This document shows, piece after piece, positions 26,218 to 34,524 of a stretch of 64,000 nucleotides of DNA. The notes under the pieces are model-generated. The model made no database searches and was not told where the DNA came from. It saw nothing but the letters and a program-made list of their open reading frames with translations. The translations under genes and the position numbers were made by a program. Source of the DNA: Alistipes sp. (GTDB taxonomy: Bacteria; Bacteroidota; Bacteroidia; Bacteroidales; Rikenellaceae); contig JAGBXX010000015.1 of assembly GCA_017629035.1 (NCBI GenBank), forward strand, positions 1 to 64,000, read 5' to 3'. Numbering within the stretch: the first letter of the stretch is position 1; each line of letters begins with the position of its first letter.

Positions 26218-26225
26218 TAACTTTG
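26218..26225 (+). promoter_or_regulatory. -7 promoter element for bcp-recA
   Basis: TAACTTTG, 25 bases before the bcp ATG. Confidence 0.45.
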
Positions 26226-26250
26226 AGTCATAATAAATAAGCAAAGAGTT

Positions 26251-26718
26251 ATGATTAAGATAAATTTAGGAGATCAGATACCCGCATTTCGTAGCCTCAC
26301 GACCGAGGGCAACGAGTTCACACTTGACCAGCTCAAGGGCTCACCAACAATACTCTACTTCTACCCCAAGGATAACACCTCGGGATGCACGCTCGAGGCA
26401 AAGAGCCTGCGTGATGGCAAGGAGGAACTCAAAAGACGTGGATATAAAATTGTGGGCGTGAGCCCCGACTCAGTGAAGTCGCACCAGAACTTCTGCACAA
26501 AGCACGAGCTCAACTTCACACTCCTCTCGGATGCCGACCACTCACTCTCTGAGGCTGTGGGCGTATGGCAGCTCAAGAAGATGTGTGGCAGAGAGTATAT
26601 GGGCATTGTTCGCACAACACTCATTCTGGATAGCGAGGCACGTGTTACGCATATCATCAAGAAGGTAGACACTAAGGATGCGTACGGCCAGATTATCAAG
26701 CTATTAGACAAGGAATAA
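26251..26718 (+). CDS. bcp: Thioredoxin-dependent thiol peroxidase, BCP/PrxQ type (155 aa)
   Basis: Peroxiredoxin that reduces hydroperoxides. The signature [13 protein letters not shown] carries the peroxidatic Cys46, preceded by FYPKD. Many BCPs have a resolving Cys five residues on; here that position is Lys51. Two other Cys, Cys82 (NFCTKHEL) and Cys111 (KKMCGRE), are available. Cys82 matches the alternative resolving position known in some PrxQ proteins. It precedes recA by 19 bases and shares its transcript. Confidence 0.9.
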   Translation: MIKINLGDQIPAFRSLTTEGNEFTLDQLKGSPTILYFYPKDNTSGCTLEAKSLRDGKEELKRRGYKIVGVSPDSVKSHQNFCTKHELNFTLLSDADHSLSEAVGVWQLKKMCGREYMGIVRTTLILDSEARVTHIIKKVDTKDAYGQIIKLLDKE

Positions 26719-26737
26719 ACAAAAAAAGATATATATT

Positions 26738-27754
26738 ATGGCAGAAAAAGCACAGGTTAATGCCGACAAGCTCAAGGTGTTGTCGGCCGTAATGGACAAA
26801 ATTGAGAAGGACTTTGGCAAGGGCTCAATCATGCGCATGTCGAGCGAGTCGGTTACCGACGTTCCGGTGATCCCTACAGGCTCAATCACTCTCGATATGG
26901 CACTTGGCGTAGGTGGTTATCCTAAGGGTCGTGTTATCGAGATCTTTGGCCCTGAGTCATCAGGTAAGACAACGCTCGCCATTCACGCCATTGCCGAGGC
27001 ACAGAAGGCTGGTGGTATTGCAGCATTCATCGACGCTGAGCATGCCTTCGATAGCTACTATGCACAGAAGCTGGGCGTAGATGTCGACAACCTCCTCGTA
27101 TCGCAGCCCGACAACGGCGAGCAGGCACTCGAGATTGCAGACTCGCTCATTCGCTCAAGCGCCATCGACATCATCGTGATCGACTCTGTGGCAGCCCTCA
27201 CGCCTAAGGCCGAGATCGAGGGTGAGATGGGTGACTCGAAGATGGGTCTTCAGGCACGCCTCATGTCACAGGCTCTACGCAAGCTCACAGCCTCGATATC
27301 TAAGACCAAGACCGTATGCATCTTCATCAACCAGCTGCGTGACAAGATTGGCGTGGTATATGGTAATCCTGAGACAACAACGGGTGGTAATGCCCTTAAG
27401 TTCTACGCCAGCGTGCGTATCGACATCCGCCGCACATCGGTTATCAAGGATGGCGAGGAGCAGCTCGGAACACGCACCAAGGTTAAGGTCGTGAAGAACA
27501 AGGTGGCACCTCCATTTAAGAAGGCTGAGTTCGACATCATGTTTGGCGAGGGTATCTCGAAGATGGGTGAGATCATCGACCTCGGCGTTGACTTCGACAT
27601 CATCCGCAAGTCGGGCTCATGGTTCTCGTATGGCGACAAGAAGATTGGCCAGGGCCGTGACTCAGTAAAGGAGGCACTCAAGGCCAACCCAGCGCTCATG
27701 GAGGAGATCGAGCTCCGTGTGCGTGAGGCTATGACCGAGGCACGAGAGAAGTAG
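26738..27754 (+). CDS. recA: Recombinase A (338 aa)
   Basis: Forms ATP-dependent filaments on single-stranded DNA for homologous recombination and SOS-type signalling. Hallmarks: [19 protein letters not shown] (Walker A), [46 protein letters not shown] (Walker B and L1), [22 protein letters not shown] (L2) and the C-terminal acidic region. The C-terminal tail is short. No LexA-type box was seen upstream; it appears to be read from the bcp promoter. Confidence 0.98.
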   Translation: MAEKAQVNADKLKVLSAVMDKIEKDFGKGSIMRMSSESVTDVPVIPTGSITLDMALGVGGYPKGRVIEIFGPESSGKTTLAIHAIAEAQKAGGIAAFIDAEHAFDSYYAQKLGVDVDNLLVSQPDNGEQALEIADSLIRSSAIDIIVIDSVAALTPKAEIEGEMGDSKMGLQARLMSQALRKLTASISKTKTVCIFINQLRDKIGVVYGNPETTTGGNALKFYASVRIDIRRTSVIKDGEEQLGTRTKVKVVKNKVAPPFKKAEFDIMFGEGISKMGEIIDLGVDFDIIRKSGSWFSYGDKKIGQGRDSVKEALKANPALMEEIELRVREAMTEAREK

Positions 27755-27839
27755 CAGAGGCTACACACAAAGTTATTTTGACCCAAACACGACTATCAGG
27801 GATGGTAGTCGTGCTTTGGCATATATAAATCAACAAGTT

Positions 27840-30095
27840 ATGGAGTACACGCCACAAGATGAAATATTGATTGAAGAGAAGTGGCAAGAGCTTGTCGAGG
27901 CCTGCGAGAAGGCCAAGATATGCCGCCGCGAGGGCGACTGGCAGTTCATAAAGCGTGCCTACTTCCTTGCCAAGGAGGCGCACAAGGGTGTGCGTCGCCG
28001 CTCTGGCGAGCCATACGTAATACACCCAATCGAGGTGGCACTCATCGCAGTGCGTGAGATTGGACTTGGCAAGAAATCGGTTGTCGCAGCACTCCTGCAC
28101 GACGTGGTCGAGGATACAGACTACACCGTGGAGGATATTGCCCGCATATTCTCGCCAAAGATCGCTTCGATGGTCGATGGACTAACGAAGATGGCTGGAG
28201 TATTCAACTCCAAGAGTTCGGAGCAGGCCGAATATTTCCGCAAGGTGCTGCTCACGCTCTCGGACGACGTGCGTGTCATAATCATCAAGATTGCCGACCG
28301 CCTGCACAACATGCGCACACTCGGCGCAATGCCCCATAACAAGCAGATTAAGATCACAAGCGAGACGATATATCTCTTCGTGCCACTGGCCTATCGCCTT
28401 GGCCTACACGCCATTAAGTCGGAGCTCGAGGATCTATGCATGCGCTATAGATTTCCCGAGGAGTACGAGGAGATACGCCGCAAAATCGAGGATACAGAGC
28501 CCGAGCGCCAGCAGTATATCGAGCGATTTATGGCCCCTATAAAAGAGGTTCTCGACAAGAACGGCTTCCAGTATGAGATGAAGGCTCGTGTAAAGAGCAT
28601 ATACTCCATCTGGAACAAGATGCGCCGCAAGGAGATACCCTTCGAGGAGGTCTACGACCTCTTTGCCATACGCATTGTGTTCAAGACCCTACCATTCCCC
28701 TCGGAGAAGACTCAGTGCTGGCAGATATACTCTTGCGTGACGGACATATACACACCAAAACCCGACCGCCTGCGTGACTGGATATCCATACCCAAGAGCA
28801 ACGGCTACGAGGCTCTACACTCAACCGTGATGGGCCCCGACGGAATATGGGTCGAGGTACAAGTGCGCACCGAGCGCATGGACGACATCGCAGAGCGAGG
28901 CTTCGCAGCACACTGGAAGTATAAGCACGCCTCGATAACTCAGGAGGAGGATGGTCTTGACCGCTGGCTACGCAAGGTGCGTGAGGCGCTGAACAGCAAC
29001 ACGGAGAATGCCCACGAGTTCCTCGACAACTTCAAACTTTCGCTCTATAAGACCGACGTGGTTGTCTTTACGCCCAAGGGCGAGCCGCAGACACTCCCCT
29101 ACGGAGCTACGGTGCTCGACTTTGCCTACGAGATACACACCAACATCGGAAACCATGCCATTGGCGCCAAGATAAACCACCGTATAGCCCCTGTGACCAC
29201 TCGACTGAATAGTGGCGACCAGATAGAGGTTATCACGGCTGAGAACGCACGCCCCAAGGCCGAGTGGCTCGATGGCGTTGTGACGAGCAAGGCTCGACAG
29301 GCCATTCAGGACTTTATGAAGGGCGAGCAGCAGAACAACGTAGAGAATGGTATGCAGATACTCGCCGAGCACCTCAGCGAGCATGGTGTGATGCTAAGTG
29401 GCCGTGTGCTGCGCAAGCTGCTGCCAGCCTACGACTGCAAGTACAAGGATGAGCTATACAGCAAGATTGGTGCTGGCATCATCAAGCTCGACAACCTCGA
29501 CAAGCTACTTAAGGAGAACACCTCTCGCAAGATTTTGAAGTTCTGGAAGGTGCTTCTACCTGGCAGCAAGGAGGAGGATAAGGAGCTCGACCTAGATCTC
29601 GACGACGAGGCCGAGACACTCGAGGAGCAGGCTCTTGAGACAGAGCCCCACGCTCACAATCACGAAGACGAGCCTATAATGGGCGAGTGCTGCGAGCCTA
29701 TCCCTGGAGATAATGTTGTGGGATATCGTGATCCCGAAACAGGGCGAGTGACGATACACAAATCTACGTGCGACACACTCATACGCCTTGCCGCACAACA
29801 TGGCGAAAATATCATTCGTGATGAGATACGCTGGTCGCAGCAGAAGGCCGTGTCGTACCTTGCGACGCTCGAAATCTACGGCATAGACCGCCCAGGAATT
29901 ATCCTCGATTTAACAAAACTTATCACAGCTGACTTTAACATAAATATGCGAGCAATTAGCGTGCAGTCGCACGACGGCATATTCGAGGGCAAGCTGAGTA
30001 TATATGTCAAGGATATAGAGAGTCTGAATAAGCTTATCGAGAATATTCGCAGCATAAAGGGTATGGAGCAGGTACGACGTACGCTCAATGTCTAA
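27840..30095 (+). CDS. rsh: RelA/SpoT-family (p)ppGpp synthetase/hydrolase (751 aa)
   Basis: Stringent-response enzyme. The frame can be extended to a TTG at 27816, but ATG 27840 is the better start since the extension falls in a hairpin region (27788-27813). Domains in order: HD hydrolase (VIHPIEVALI ... LLHDVVEDTDYT; HD motif intact), synthetase (ARVKSIYSIWNKMRRK ... EEVYDLFAIRIVF; SIPKSNGYEALHSTVMGP; VEVQVRTERMDDIAERG), TGS (VFTPKGEPQTLPYGATVLDF), a zinc-finger-like GECCEPIPGDNVVGY segment and a C-terminal ACT domain. Both catalytic domains look complete, so it is probably bifunctional. An acidic insert (about 588-620) precedes the CC motif. Confidence 0.95.
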   Translation: MEYTPQDEILIEEKWQELVEACEKAKICRREGDWQFIKRAYFLAKEAHKGVRRRSGEPYVIHPIEVALIAVREIGLGKKSVVAALLHDVVEDTDYTVEDIARIFSPKIASMVDGLTKMAGVFNSKSSEQAEYFRKVLLTLSDDVRVIIIKIADRLHNMRTLGAMPHNKQIKITSETIYLFVPLAYRLGLHAIKSELEDLCMRYRFPEEYEEIRRKIEDTEPERQQYIERFMAPIKEVLDKNGFQYEMKARVKSIYSIWNKMRRKEIPFEEVYDLFAIRIVFKTLPFPSEKTQCWQIYSCVTDIYTPKPDRLRDWISIPKSNGYEALHSTVMGPDGIWVEVQVRTERMDDIAERGFAAHWKYKHASITQEEDGLDRWLRKVREALNSNTENAHEFLDNFKLSLYKTDVVVFTPKGEPQTLPYGATVLDFAYEIHTNIGNHAIGAKINHRIAPVTTRLNSGDQIEVITAENARPKAEWLDGVVTSKARQAIQDFMKGEQQNNVENGMQILAEHLSEHGVMLSGRVLRKLLPAYDCKYKDELYSKIGAGIIKLDNLDKLLKENTSRKILKFWKVLLPGSKEEDKELDLDLDDEAETLEEQALETEPHAHNHEDEPIMGECCEPIPGDNVVGYRDPETGRVTIHKSTCDTLIRLAAQHGENIIRDEIRWSQQKAVSYLATLEIYGIDRPGIILDLTKLITADFNINMRAISVQSHDGIFEGKLSIYVKDIESLNKLIENIRSIKGMEQVRRTLNV

Positions 30096-30183
30096 GCTAC
30101 GAAGGCGTAGATAGCATGAATTTTAAGCGAAAATAACTAAATGCAAAAATAGAGTAATTTTTAACTAAAAGAGAAACCGTATT

Positions 30184-30567
30184 ATGGCATCAATTTTTTC
30201 ACGAATTGTAGCGGGCGAGATCCCAAGTTACAAGGTGGCAGAGAACGATAAGTTCTACGCATTCCTCGACATCGCTCCATTGGCTAAGGGACATACACTT
30301 GTAATTCCAAAGCGTGAGGTTGACTATTTCTTCGACCTGGAGGACGACGAGCTTCAGGAGATGATCGTATTTGCAAAAGAGATTGCGAAGAAAATTAAGG
30401 CAACTACAGAGTGCAAGAAGGTCGCAACAGTGGTTTTAGGCCTCGAAGTAGCCCATGCACATATACATTTGATACCTATGAACACCGAAAAAGATGTTGA
30501 TTTCGGCCGTGAAAAGCTTAAATTAACTCCAGAAGAGTTCGTAGAAATAGCAAATTCGCTTCAGTAA
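30184..30567 (+). CDS. HIT-family nucleotide hydrolase (127 aa)
   Basis: Hint-type histidine-triad protein that cleaves nucleoside phosphoramidates or related adducts. Visible features: SIFSRIVAGEIPSYKV at the start (classic HIT N terminus), FLDIAPLAKGHTLVIPK, and the triad HAHIHLIPM with the third His as nucleophile. Lies 88 bases after rsh. A hairpin with AAATAGGTAG / CTACCTATTT arms follows at 30605-30639. Confidence 0.93.
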   Translation: MASIFSRIVAGEIPSYKVAENDKFYAFLDIAPLAKGHTLVIPKREVDYFFDLEDDELQEMIVFAKEIAKKIKATTECKKVATVVLGLEVAHAHIHLIPMNTEKDVDFGREKLKLTPEEFVEIANSLQ

Positions 30568-30727
30568 TAGGGGTTGTTAACAACTACGTAACTTACTGAT
30601 GATTAAATAGGTAGGGTGTTATTAAGACTCTACCTATTTGTTTATTTAACATAATATATAGCTCTAAAGAGTTATTAACATCTGGACATCTAAACAGAGT
30701 GTCATTCGCACTTTTTTTATTAAAATT

Positions 30728-30794
30728 TCACATTTGTAATTACATTTGTAACAATCTCACATTTGTAAATATCAACCATTTATTACTTTTGTAA
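30728..30794. promoter_or_regulatory. Cluster of TTAC-N4-GTAA palindromes
   Basis: Four near-identical 12-base sites: TCACATTTGTAA (30728-30739), TTACATTTGTAA (30740-30751), TCACATTTGTAA (30757-30768) and TTACTTTTGTAA (30783-30794). A fifth, TTACAAATGTAA, is at 31115-31126. This is the look of a multi-site operator. An alternative is a set of cryptic -7 elements, as two sites contain TAnnTTTG. Confidence 0.45.
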
Positions 30795-31167
30795 CTAGCG
30801 ACAACTGCGATTAATAGTGTTAATAGTTACATCTGTCATTTTACAAATTACATCATTAAACACGTGATTTAACCCGATTTTTAGCATTATTCAAATACTG
30901 AATATTAATTTTTGTACCACTGATTATCACATAGTTACGATTTTTATCTTAATCATATTACAGCTAAATAGGGCCTAACACCCCACTTTGGGGGTTAACC
31001 TATACAAATTGTATTGAATTATATATTTAACACTGATTTATAGTGTTTTAGATATTTTATATAAAGAGGTTTTAACTTGAATTGAATTTTGTCTCTTTAC
31101 CATAATTCGTTTATTTACAAATGTAAGAGTTGTTAACAATTATCAACACTTTACGTTTGTATCGAAA

Positions 31168-31199
31168 TTTGCATTACAAAAATAAAATGTTTATCTTTG
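31168..31199 (+). promoter_or_regulatory. Promoter of the XRE regulator gene
   Basis: TTTG at 31168-31171 and TATCTTTG at 31192-31199 are 20 bases apart; the ATG follows 15 bases later, so the leader is short. Confidence 0.5.
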
Positions 31200-31214
31200 T
31201 AAAAATTATCGAAA

Positions 31215-31649
31215 ATGAGGGATAAAATAGACCTTTTGCTCAAAACAAAGAGGCTTTCTGCGACATCTTTCGCACGAATGCTCGAAATACAGCCATCCAG
31301 TATCTCCCACATCTTGTCAGGCCGCAACAAGCCGAGCTACGATCTTGTGGTGAAAATTCTGCGTGCCTTTCCAGAGCTAAATCCCGACTGGCTCCTACTC
31401 GACTCCTCGGAGATGTTCCGTGACAAGAGCGAGCACTCGAGCGACAGCACCCTATTCCCAGCTGCGGAGAGTGATCTGCAGACTGGAGCAACAGGCAGCA
31501 TGGAGGAGAATATGAAAATCTCGGAGAGCAAAACTGATGAGAAAAATGAGTTGGTTAACATTTTTTCACGCACGCAAAATGTGCAGAAGGATGTTGATCG
31601 CATTCTCATACTCTACCATGACGGCAGCTTCGACAGTTACTCGAAATAG
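31215..31649 (+). CDS. XRE-type helix-turn-helix regulator (144 aa)
   Basis: N-terminal HTH_3 domain (about 1-65): MRDKIDLLLKTKRLSATSFARML, then IQPSSISHILSGRNKPSYDLVVKIL as recognition helix and support, and FPELNPDWLLL closing the domain. The remaining ~80 residues are polar and have no clear fold; the end reads VDRILILYHDGSFDSYSK, which recurs in Bacteroidetes XRE proteins. DNA-binding regulator; targets unknown. The palindromes upstream make autoregulation a fair guess. A hairpin lies just after the gene. Confidence 0.8.
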   Translation: MRDKIDLLLKTKRLSATSFARMLEIQPSSISHILSGRNKPSYDLVVKILRAFPELNPDWLLLDSSEMFRDKSEHSSDSTLFPAAESDLQTGATGSMEENMKISESKTDEKNELVNIFSRTQNVQKDVDRILILYHDGSFDSYSK

Positions 31650-31963
31650 AGAATCACTCAACAAACAATAAAAGAGTAAGAGGGTGGCCCCAGCTTAGGG
31701 ACTACCCTCTTATTATATAAATAGGTGCGGCGAACTACCCTATCTAAGAGCCGTGAAGCGTATGCAGCAATTATGCGCATATCTGCATATTTATAACATA
31801 AACTCTGCGACAGATTTTCGATATTCTGAAGCGCCATTTACCTCACATTTTTCACGGCATGCTACAACCAGCAATATTTTTTCGTATATTTGCGTTATAA
31901 GTTCGTAGAGCGAACACGTTCGCCCACCAAGAACAATTAGCCTCAAACTAAAACCTAAACAGC
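31650..31963. other. Intergenic region with hairpin and promoter
   Basis: Contains a hairpin with TAAGAGGGT and ACCCTCTTA arms (31677-31712) that probably ends the XRE transcript, though it lacks a strong T-run. A TATATTTG promoter element at 31885-31892 serves the 31964 gene. Nothing else was recognised. Confidence 0.5.
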
Positions 31964-32491
31964 ATGAAACGCATTATCTCACTTCTATTCGCAGCCATGA
32001 TCATGGCAACATCGTTCGGTCTATCTGCACAATCACTCGTAGGCAAATGGAACTCTACGCCAGGCTCACAGAAGGCGATGTTGGAGGCCATTGGTGCACA
32101 GTACAAGGAGACACATGTAACGCAGACATTCAACGATGACAGCACATACGAGATATACGCCTATCTCAAGATCGATATGAACATTCAGGGGCTTCAGATG
32201 TCGATGTTTGTGGAGTACATAGAGAGTGGCACCTGGCAATATAGCGATGGCACCCTCACATACGCATCGAACAATTACGACTTCAAGAACCTCGAAATTA
32301 GCTTCGATGACCCCACACTTAACGCCTTTCGTGAGGATGTAATAGCGACTATGAAGAGCGGCTTTGAGCAGAGCAAGGGCATTGAGATAAGCTACGACGT
32401 GGAATTTATCAACGAGAACGAGGCAAGGCTCACGACAAACTCAGAGTTTATACCCAACTCCTATGTCTTTACCATCACTCGCATAGAGTAG
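31964..32491 (+). CDS. Exported lipocalin-like protein (175 aa)
   Basis: Signal peptide (MKRIISLLFAAMIMATSFG, cleavage near LSAQ) with no lipid-anchoring Cys. The mature part begins LVGKWNSTPG, the typical first strand of small lipocalin-like modules, and continues with alternating beta strands (TFNDDSTYEIYAYLKIDM; GTWQYSDGTLTYAS; EARLTTNSEFIPNSYVFTITRIE). It probably folds as a beta barrel that binds a hydrophobic ligand, but no ligand can be named. It is a single-gene unit with its own promoter and terminator. Confidence 0.65.
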   Translation: MKRIISLLFAAMIMATSFGLSAQSLVGKWNSTPGSQKAMLEAIGAQYKETHVTQTFNDDSTYEIYAYLKIDMNIQGLQMSMFVEYIESGTWQYSDGTLTYASNNYDFKNLEISFDDPTLNAFREDVIATMKSGFEQSKGIEISYDVEFINENEARLTTNSEFIPNSYVFTITRIE

Positions 32492-32534
32492 TCCCTAAGG
32501 CCCCGTAGAAGAGAGGAAAGACAGATAACGAAAA

Positions 32535-32570
32535 GTCCGTATTGCGAAGTGCAATACGGACCTATTTTTT
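32535..32570 (+). terminator. Terminator of the 31964 gene
   Basis: Perfect 11-base arms GTCCGTATTGC and GCAATACGGAC with a five-base loop and a T-run. It also lies just beyond the stop of the converging 32585 gene. Confidence 0.85.
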
Positions 32571-32584
32571 AGCTATGTACGAAC

Positions 32585-33406
32585 CTATCTCGACACCTTC
32601 GAGATCGATGTTACACCATACTTATGTGGATTTGAGACTCCTCCAAGAATCGACTCCAAGGCGTCGTAGTGGACATTGCCATGGATATTGTGCTCCACAA
32701 TCCAGGTCTTATGCTCAGCGCTGTAGTACAACACACCGACATGTGTTCCGTAGTTGCGTGTACCCTGCTTTCGAGCTGCGTAGAAGAACTGCAACATATA
32801 AGGGCTTGTAGTGTAGTACATATTAACCACGTAGTATGCTCCAGGAACGAGCTTAGATATATCAAAGTTGTCCTTGACATAATCGGCAGCCTGGCGGTGC
32901 ATATCGAGGACTGCAGGCACCCTATTCTCCCAGCTCAGCTTCGAAAGCGAGGGAATGGTCACCTTGGTATAGCCATTTATTACCGATGGAAACTGGGTTA
33001 GGATCTGGTATGCGTGTCCCTGCGAGTAGTATCCCGCTCTTCCGAGGCGTCCATTTACATGCGCTGCACACTGTATGGTATATCTTCCATATCTATCTCT
33101 ACCAGCCCTCTTCACCATCACGTTCTCGTAGGGCTTATCAGCGGCATCCACAGCAACCTCCTCAGCAGGGCTCTCGAGCGCCTCTTGAAGTGTTTCGGCA
33201 GCAGCGATAGGTGGTATTCTCACAGATAGAATCGAGTCTAAGCTCTCTATCTCTGCAATGTTAAAATAGACAACAGGCGTATCAGTCTCCTCTGTCGACA
33301 CCTCCTGCGCAGAGGCCGTCGATATCATACCATTGCCACACACTAAGATCATCGTCACCCAAGCAGGGATAAGCATCAATATTTTCTTCATCTCTTTTGT
33401 TTTCAT
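32585..33406 (-). CDS. Exported protein with possible NlpC/P60-like Cys-His-His site (273 aa)
   Basis: Signal peptide ends near STASAQ. After a linker of ~80 residues comes a compact domain with one candidate catalytic Cys at the start of a helix (IQCAAHVNGRLGRAGYY). Later it has YGTHVGVLYYS and WIVEHNIHGNVHYD, which place two His on adjoining strands. Cys then His then polar residue in this order is how papain-like NlpC/P60 and related amidases look, so a peptidoglycan or peptide hydrolase is possible. The assignment is by motif order only. Two start codons are possible (33406 or 33391); the longer one was chosen. Confidence 0.55.
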   Translation of the reverse strand: MKTKEMKKILMLIPAWVTMILVCGNGMISTASAQEVSTEETDTPVVYFNIAEIESLDSILSVRIPPIAAAETLQEALESPAEEVAVDAADKPYENVMVKRAGRDRYGRYTIQCAAHVNGRLGRAGYYSQGHAYQILTQFPSVINGYTKVTIPSLSKLSWENRVPAVLDMHRQAADYVKDNFDISKLVPGAYYVVNMYYTTSPYMLQFFYAARKQGTRNYGTHVGVLYYSAEHKTWIVEHNIHGNVHYDALESILGGVSNPHKYGVTSISKVSR

Positions 33407-33601
33407 TTTCGTTGCCTGACAGAGGTCACTCTGGCCAGCAAAACATTCTCACTTTTTATAATTTATTACAAATATACAAATTTATTTCTATTTCAGCAAA
33501 GAAACGACACTAAAGAGTTGTAATAAAAGGCATGTTCGAGCTGGGCGTAGAGCCACGAGTGGCACATAAGGGCCCAATTTACCACTCACTTAGCAGCTTG
33601 C

Positions 33602-33644
33602 AAAAAAAGGAGCCCATCCAAAAAACTCTGGGTGGGCTTTTTCT
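33602..33644 (-). terminator. Terminator of the beta-barrel gene
   Basis: On the minus strand AGCCCACCC and GGATGGGCT pair and are followed by a seven-T run. The arm words resemble those of the dnaA terminator at 34469-34505. Confidence 0.75.
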
Positions 33645-33663
33645 TCTATTTAAGCACGCCGCC

Positions 33664-34419
33664 TTAGAACGACAGGCCTACCGAGATATTCACAACACCG
33701 AGGCTTCCAACATACTCCCTCCTGGCATTGTTTGCAATCTTCGTAACATCGGCAGTATATCCAGCACCGACGTAAAACTTGCCGAATGTGAAGCCTACGC
33801 CAGCGTTTATACCCAACTGAAAGCGATTGAGTGCCTTCTCGCCCATAGCATATTTGTCGTCGGAGCTATCAAAAAGCTTGTATGTCGTGGTGTGGCTTCC
33901 GCCCATAGCGCCAAAGCCATTACCTATTACAGCGCCCTTGAACTTCTCAATGTTTCCAGCTACGTTGTATCGCATATTAAGGCCAGCGTATGGGAATATA
34001 CCAATCTTATTATTTTTGAAGCCCAAGCGCAGAGATATGTTCACTGGCACATTGAACGAGTACATCTTTACGGTATTGACATTGTAGTTTGTACCACTTC
34101 CGTATTTCTTCTCATCGTTAGACATACCAAACGAGTATTGGAACGACGCACCATACTCAATATATAGCGGTAGGCTCTCTACCAAGTTGCTACCGTGGAG
34201 ATACCCCACGCTAACGCTCTTCGATAGCGGGCATAGCTTGAAATTCGCATCCGCATTATCTTGCCACCTGATATTCATCGGGCTGAAACCCAAGTGTATA
34301 CGGTTATAGTCACGTGTACTCATATCCTTGAAGAATGTGTTTGACGACGTCTGCTCCTGCGCCATAGCTCCCGATACAAATAGGAGTAGTGTTATAGATA
34401 GTAGAATAACTCTCTTCAT
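33664..34419 (-). CDS. Outer-membrane beta-barrel protein, PorT-like (251 aa)
   Basis: Signal peptide (cleavage after GAMAQ) and then about eight amphipathic strands, with the usual ending on an aromatic residue (VGSLGVVNISVGLSF). Strand pairs such as GIFPYAGLNMRYNV and FQLGINAGVGFTFGKFYVGAGY are typical of the small OmpA/PorT-type barrels. No plug or enzyme domain is present. Role in the outer membrane unknown. Monocistronic, between two terminators. Confidence 0.75.
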   Translation of the reverse strand: MKRVILLSITLLLFVSGAMAQEQTSSNTFFKDMSTRDYNRIHLGFSPMNIRWQDNADANFKLCPLSKSVSVGYLHGSNLVESLPLYIEYGASFQYSFGMSNDEKKYGSGTNYNVNTVKMYSFNVPVNISLRLGFKNNKIGIFPYAGLNMRYNVAGNIEKFKGAVIGNGFGAMGGSHTTTYKLFDSSDDKYAMGEKALNRFQLGINAGVGFTFGKFYVGAGYTADVTKIANNARREYVGSLGVVNISVGLSF

Positions 34420-34468
34420 TGCTTAGCAAGTTAATGATTATCTTAATGCAAATATAGGAAAAATATAC

Positions 34469-34505
34469 AAAAAAAAGAGCCCATCCAAGCAATTTGGATG
34501 GGCTC
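34469..34505 (-). terminator. dnaA terminator
   Basis: GAGCCCATCCAA and TTGGATGGGCTC arms with a short loop, followed on the minus strand by a run of T, 20 bases past the dnaA stop. Confidence 0.85.
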
Positions 34506-34524
34506 ACCTTTATTTAGTGTATTA

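Larger units (their letters stand above)
30568..31214. other. AT-rich 650-base gap before the XRE regulator
   Basis: No gene is seen. The left end holds the hairpin at 30605-30639. The rest is very AT-rich and carries repeated 12-base palindromes of type TTAC-N4-GTAA (30728-30794 and 31115-31126), many TTGTTAACAA-like words and, at the right end, the promoter of the XRE gene. No cluster of DnaA boxes was found on reading. Confidence 0.5.

Noticed and set aside
27816..27839. TTG start for rsh
   Set aside because: Extension adds eight residues inside a hairpin region; ATG 27840 gives the normal family start.
30568..31214. Chromosomal origin (oriC)
   Set aside because: AT-rich with repeated motifs, but no cluster of TTATCCACA-type boxes was found; a strand-skew computation over the whole genome would be needed.
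33532..34167. 211-codon plus-strand frame
   Set aside because: Antisense to the beta-barrel gene, which has a signal peptide, barrel strands and its own terminator; the plus frame has none.
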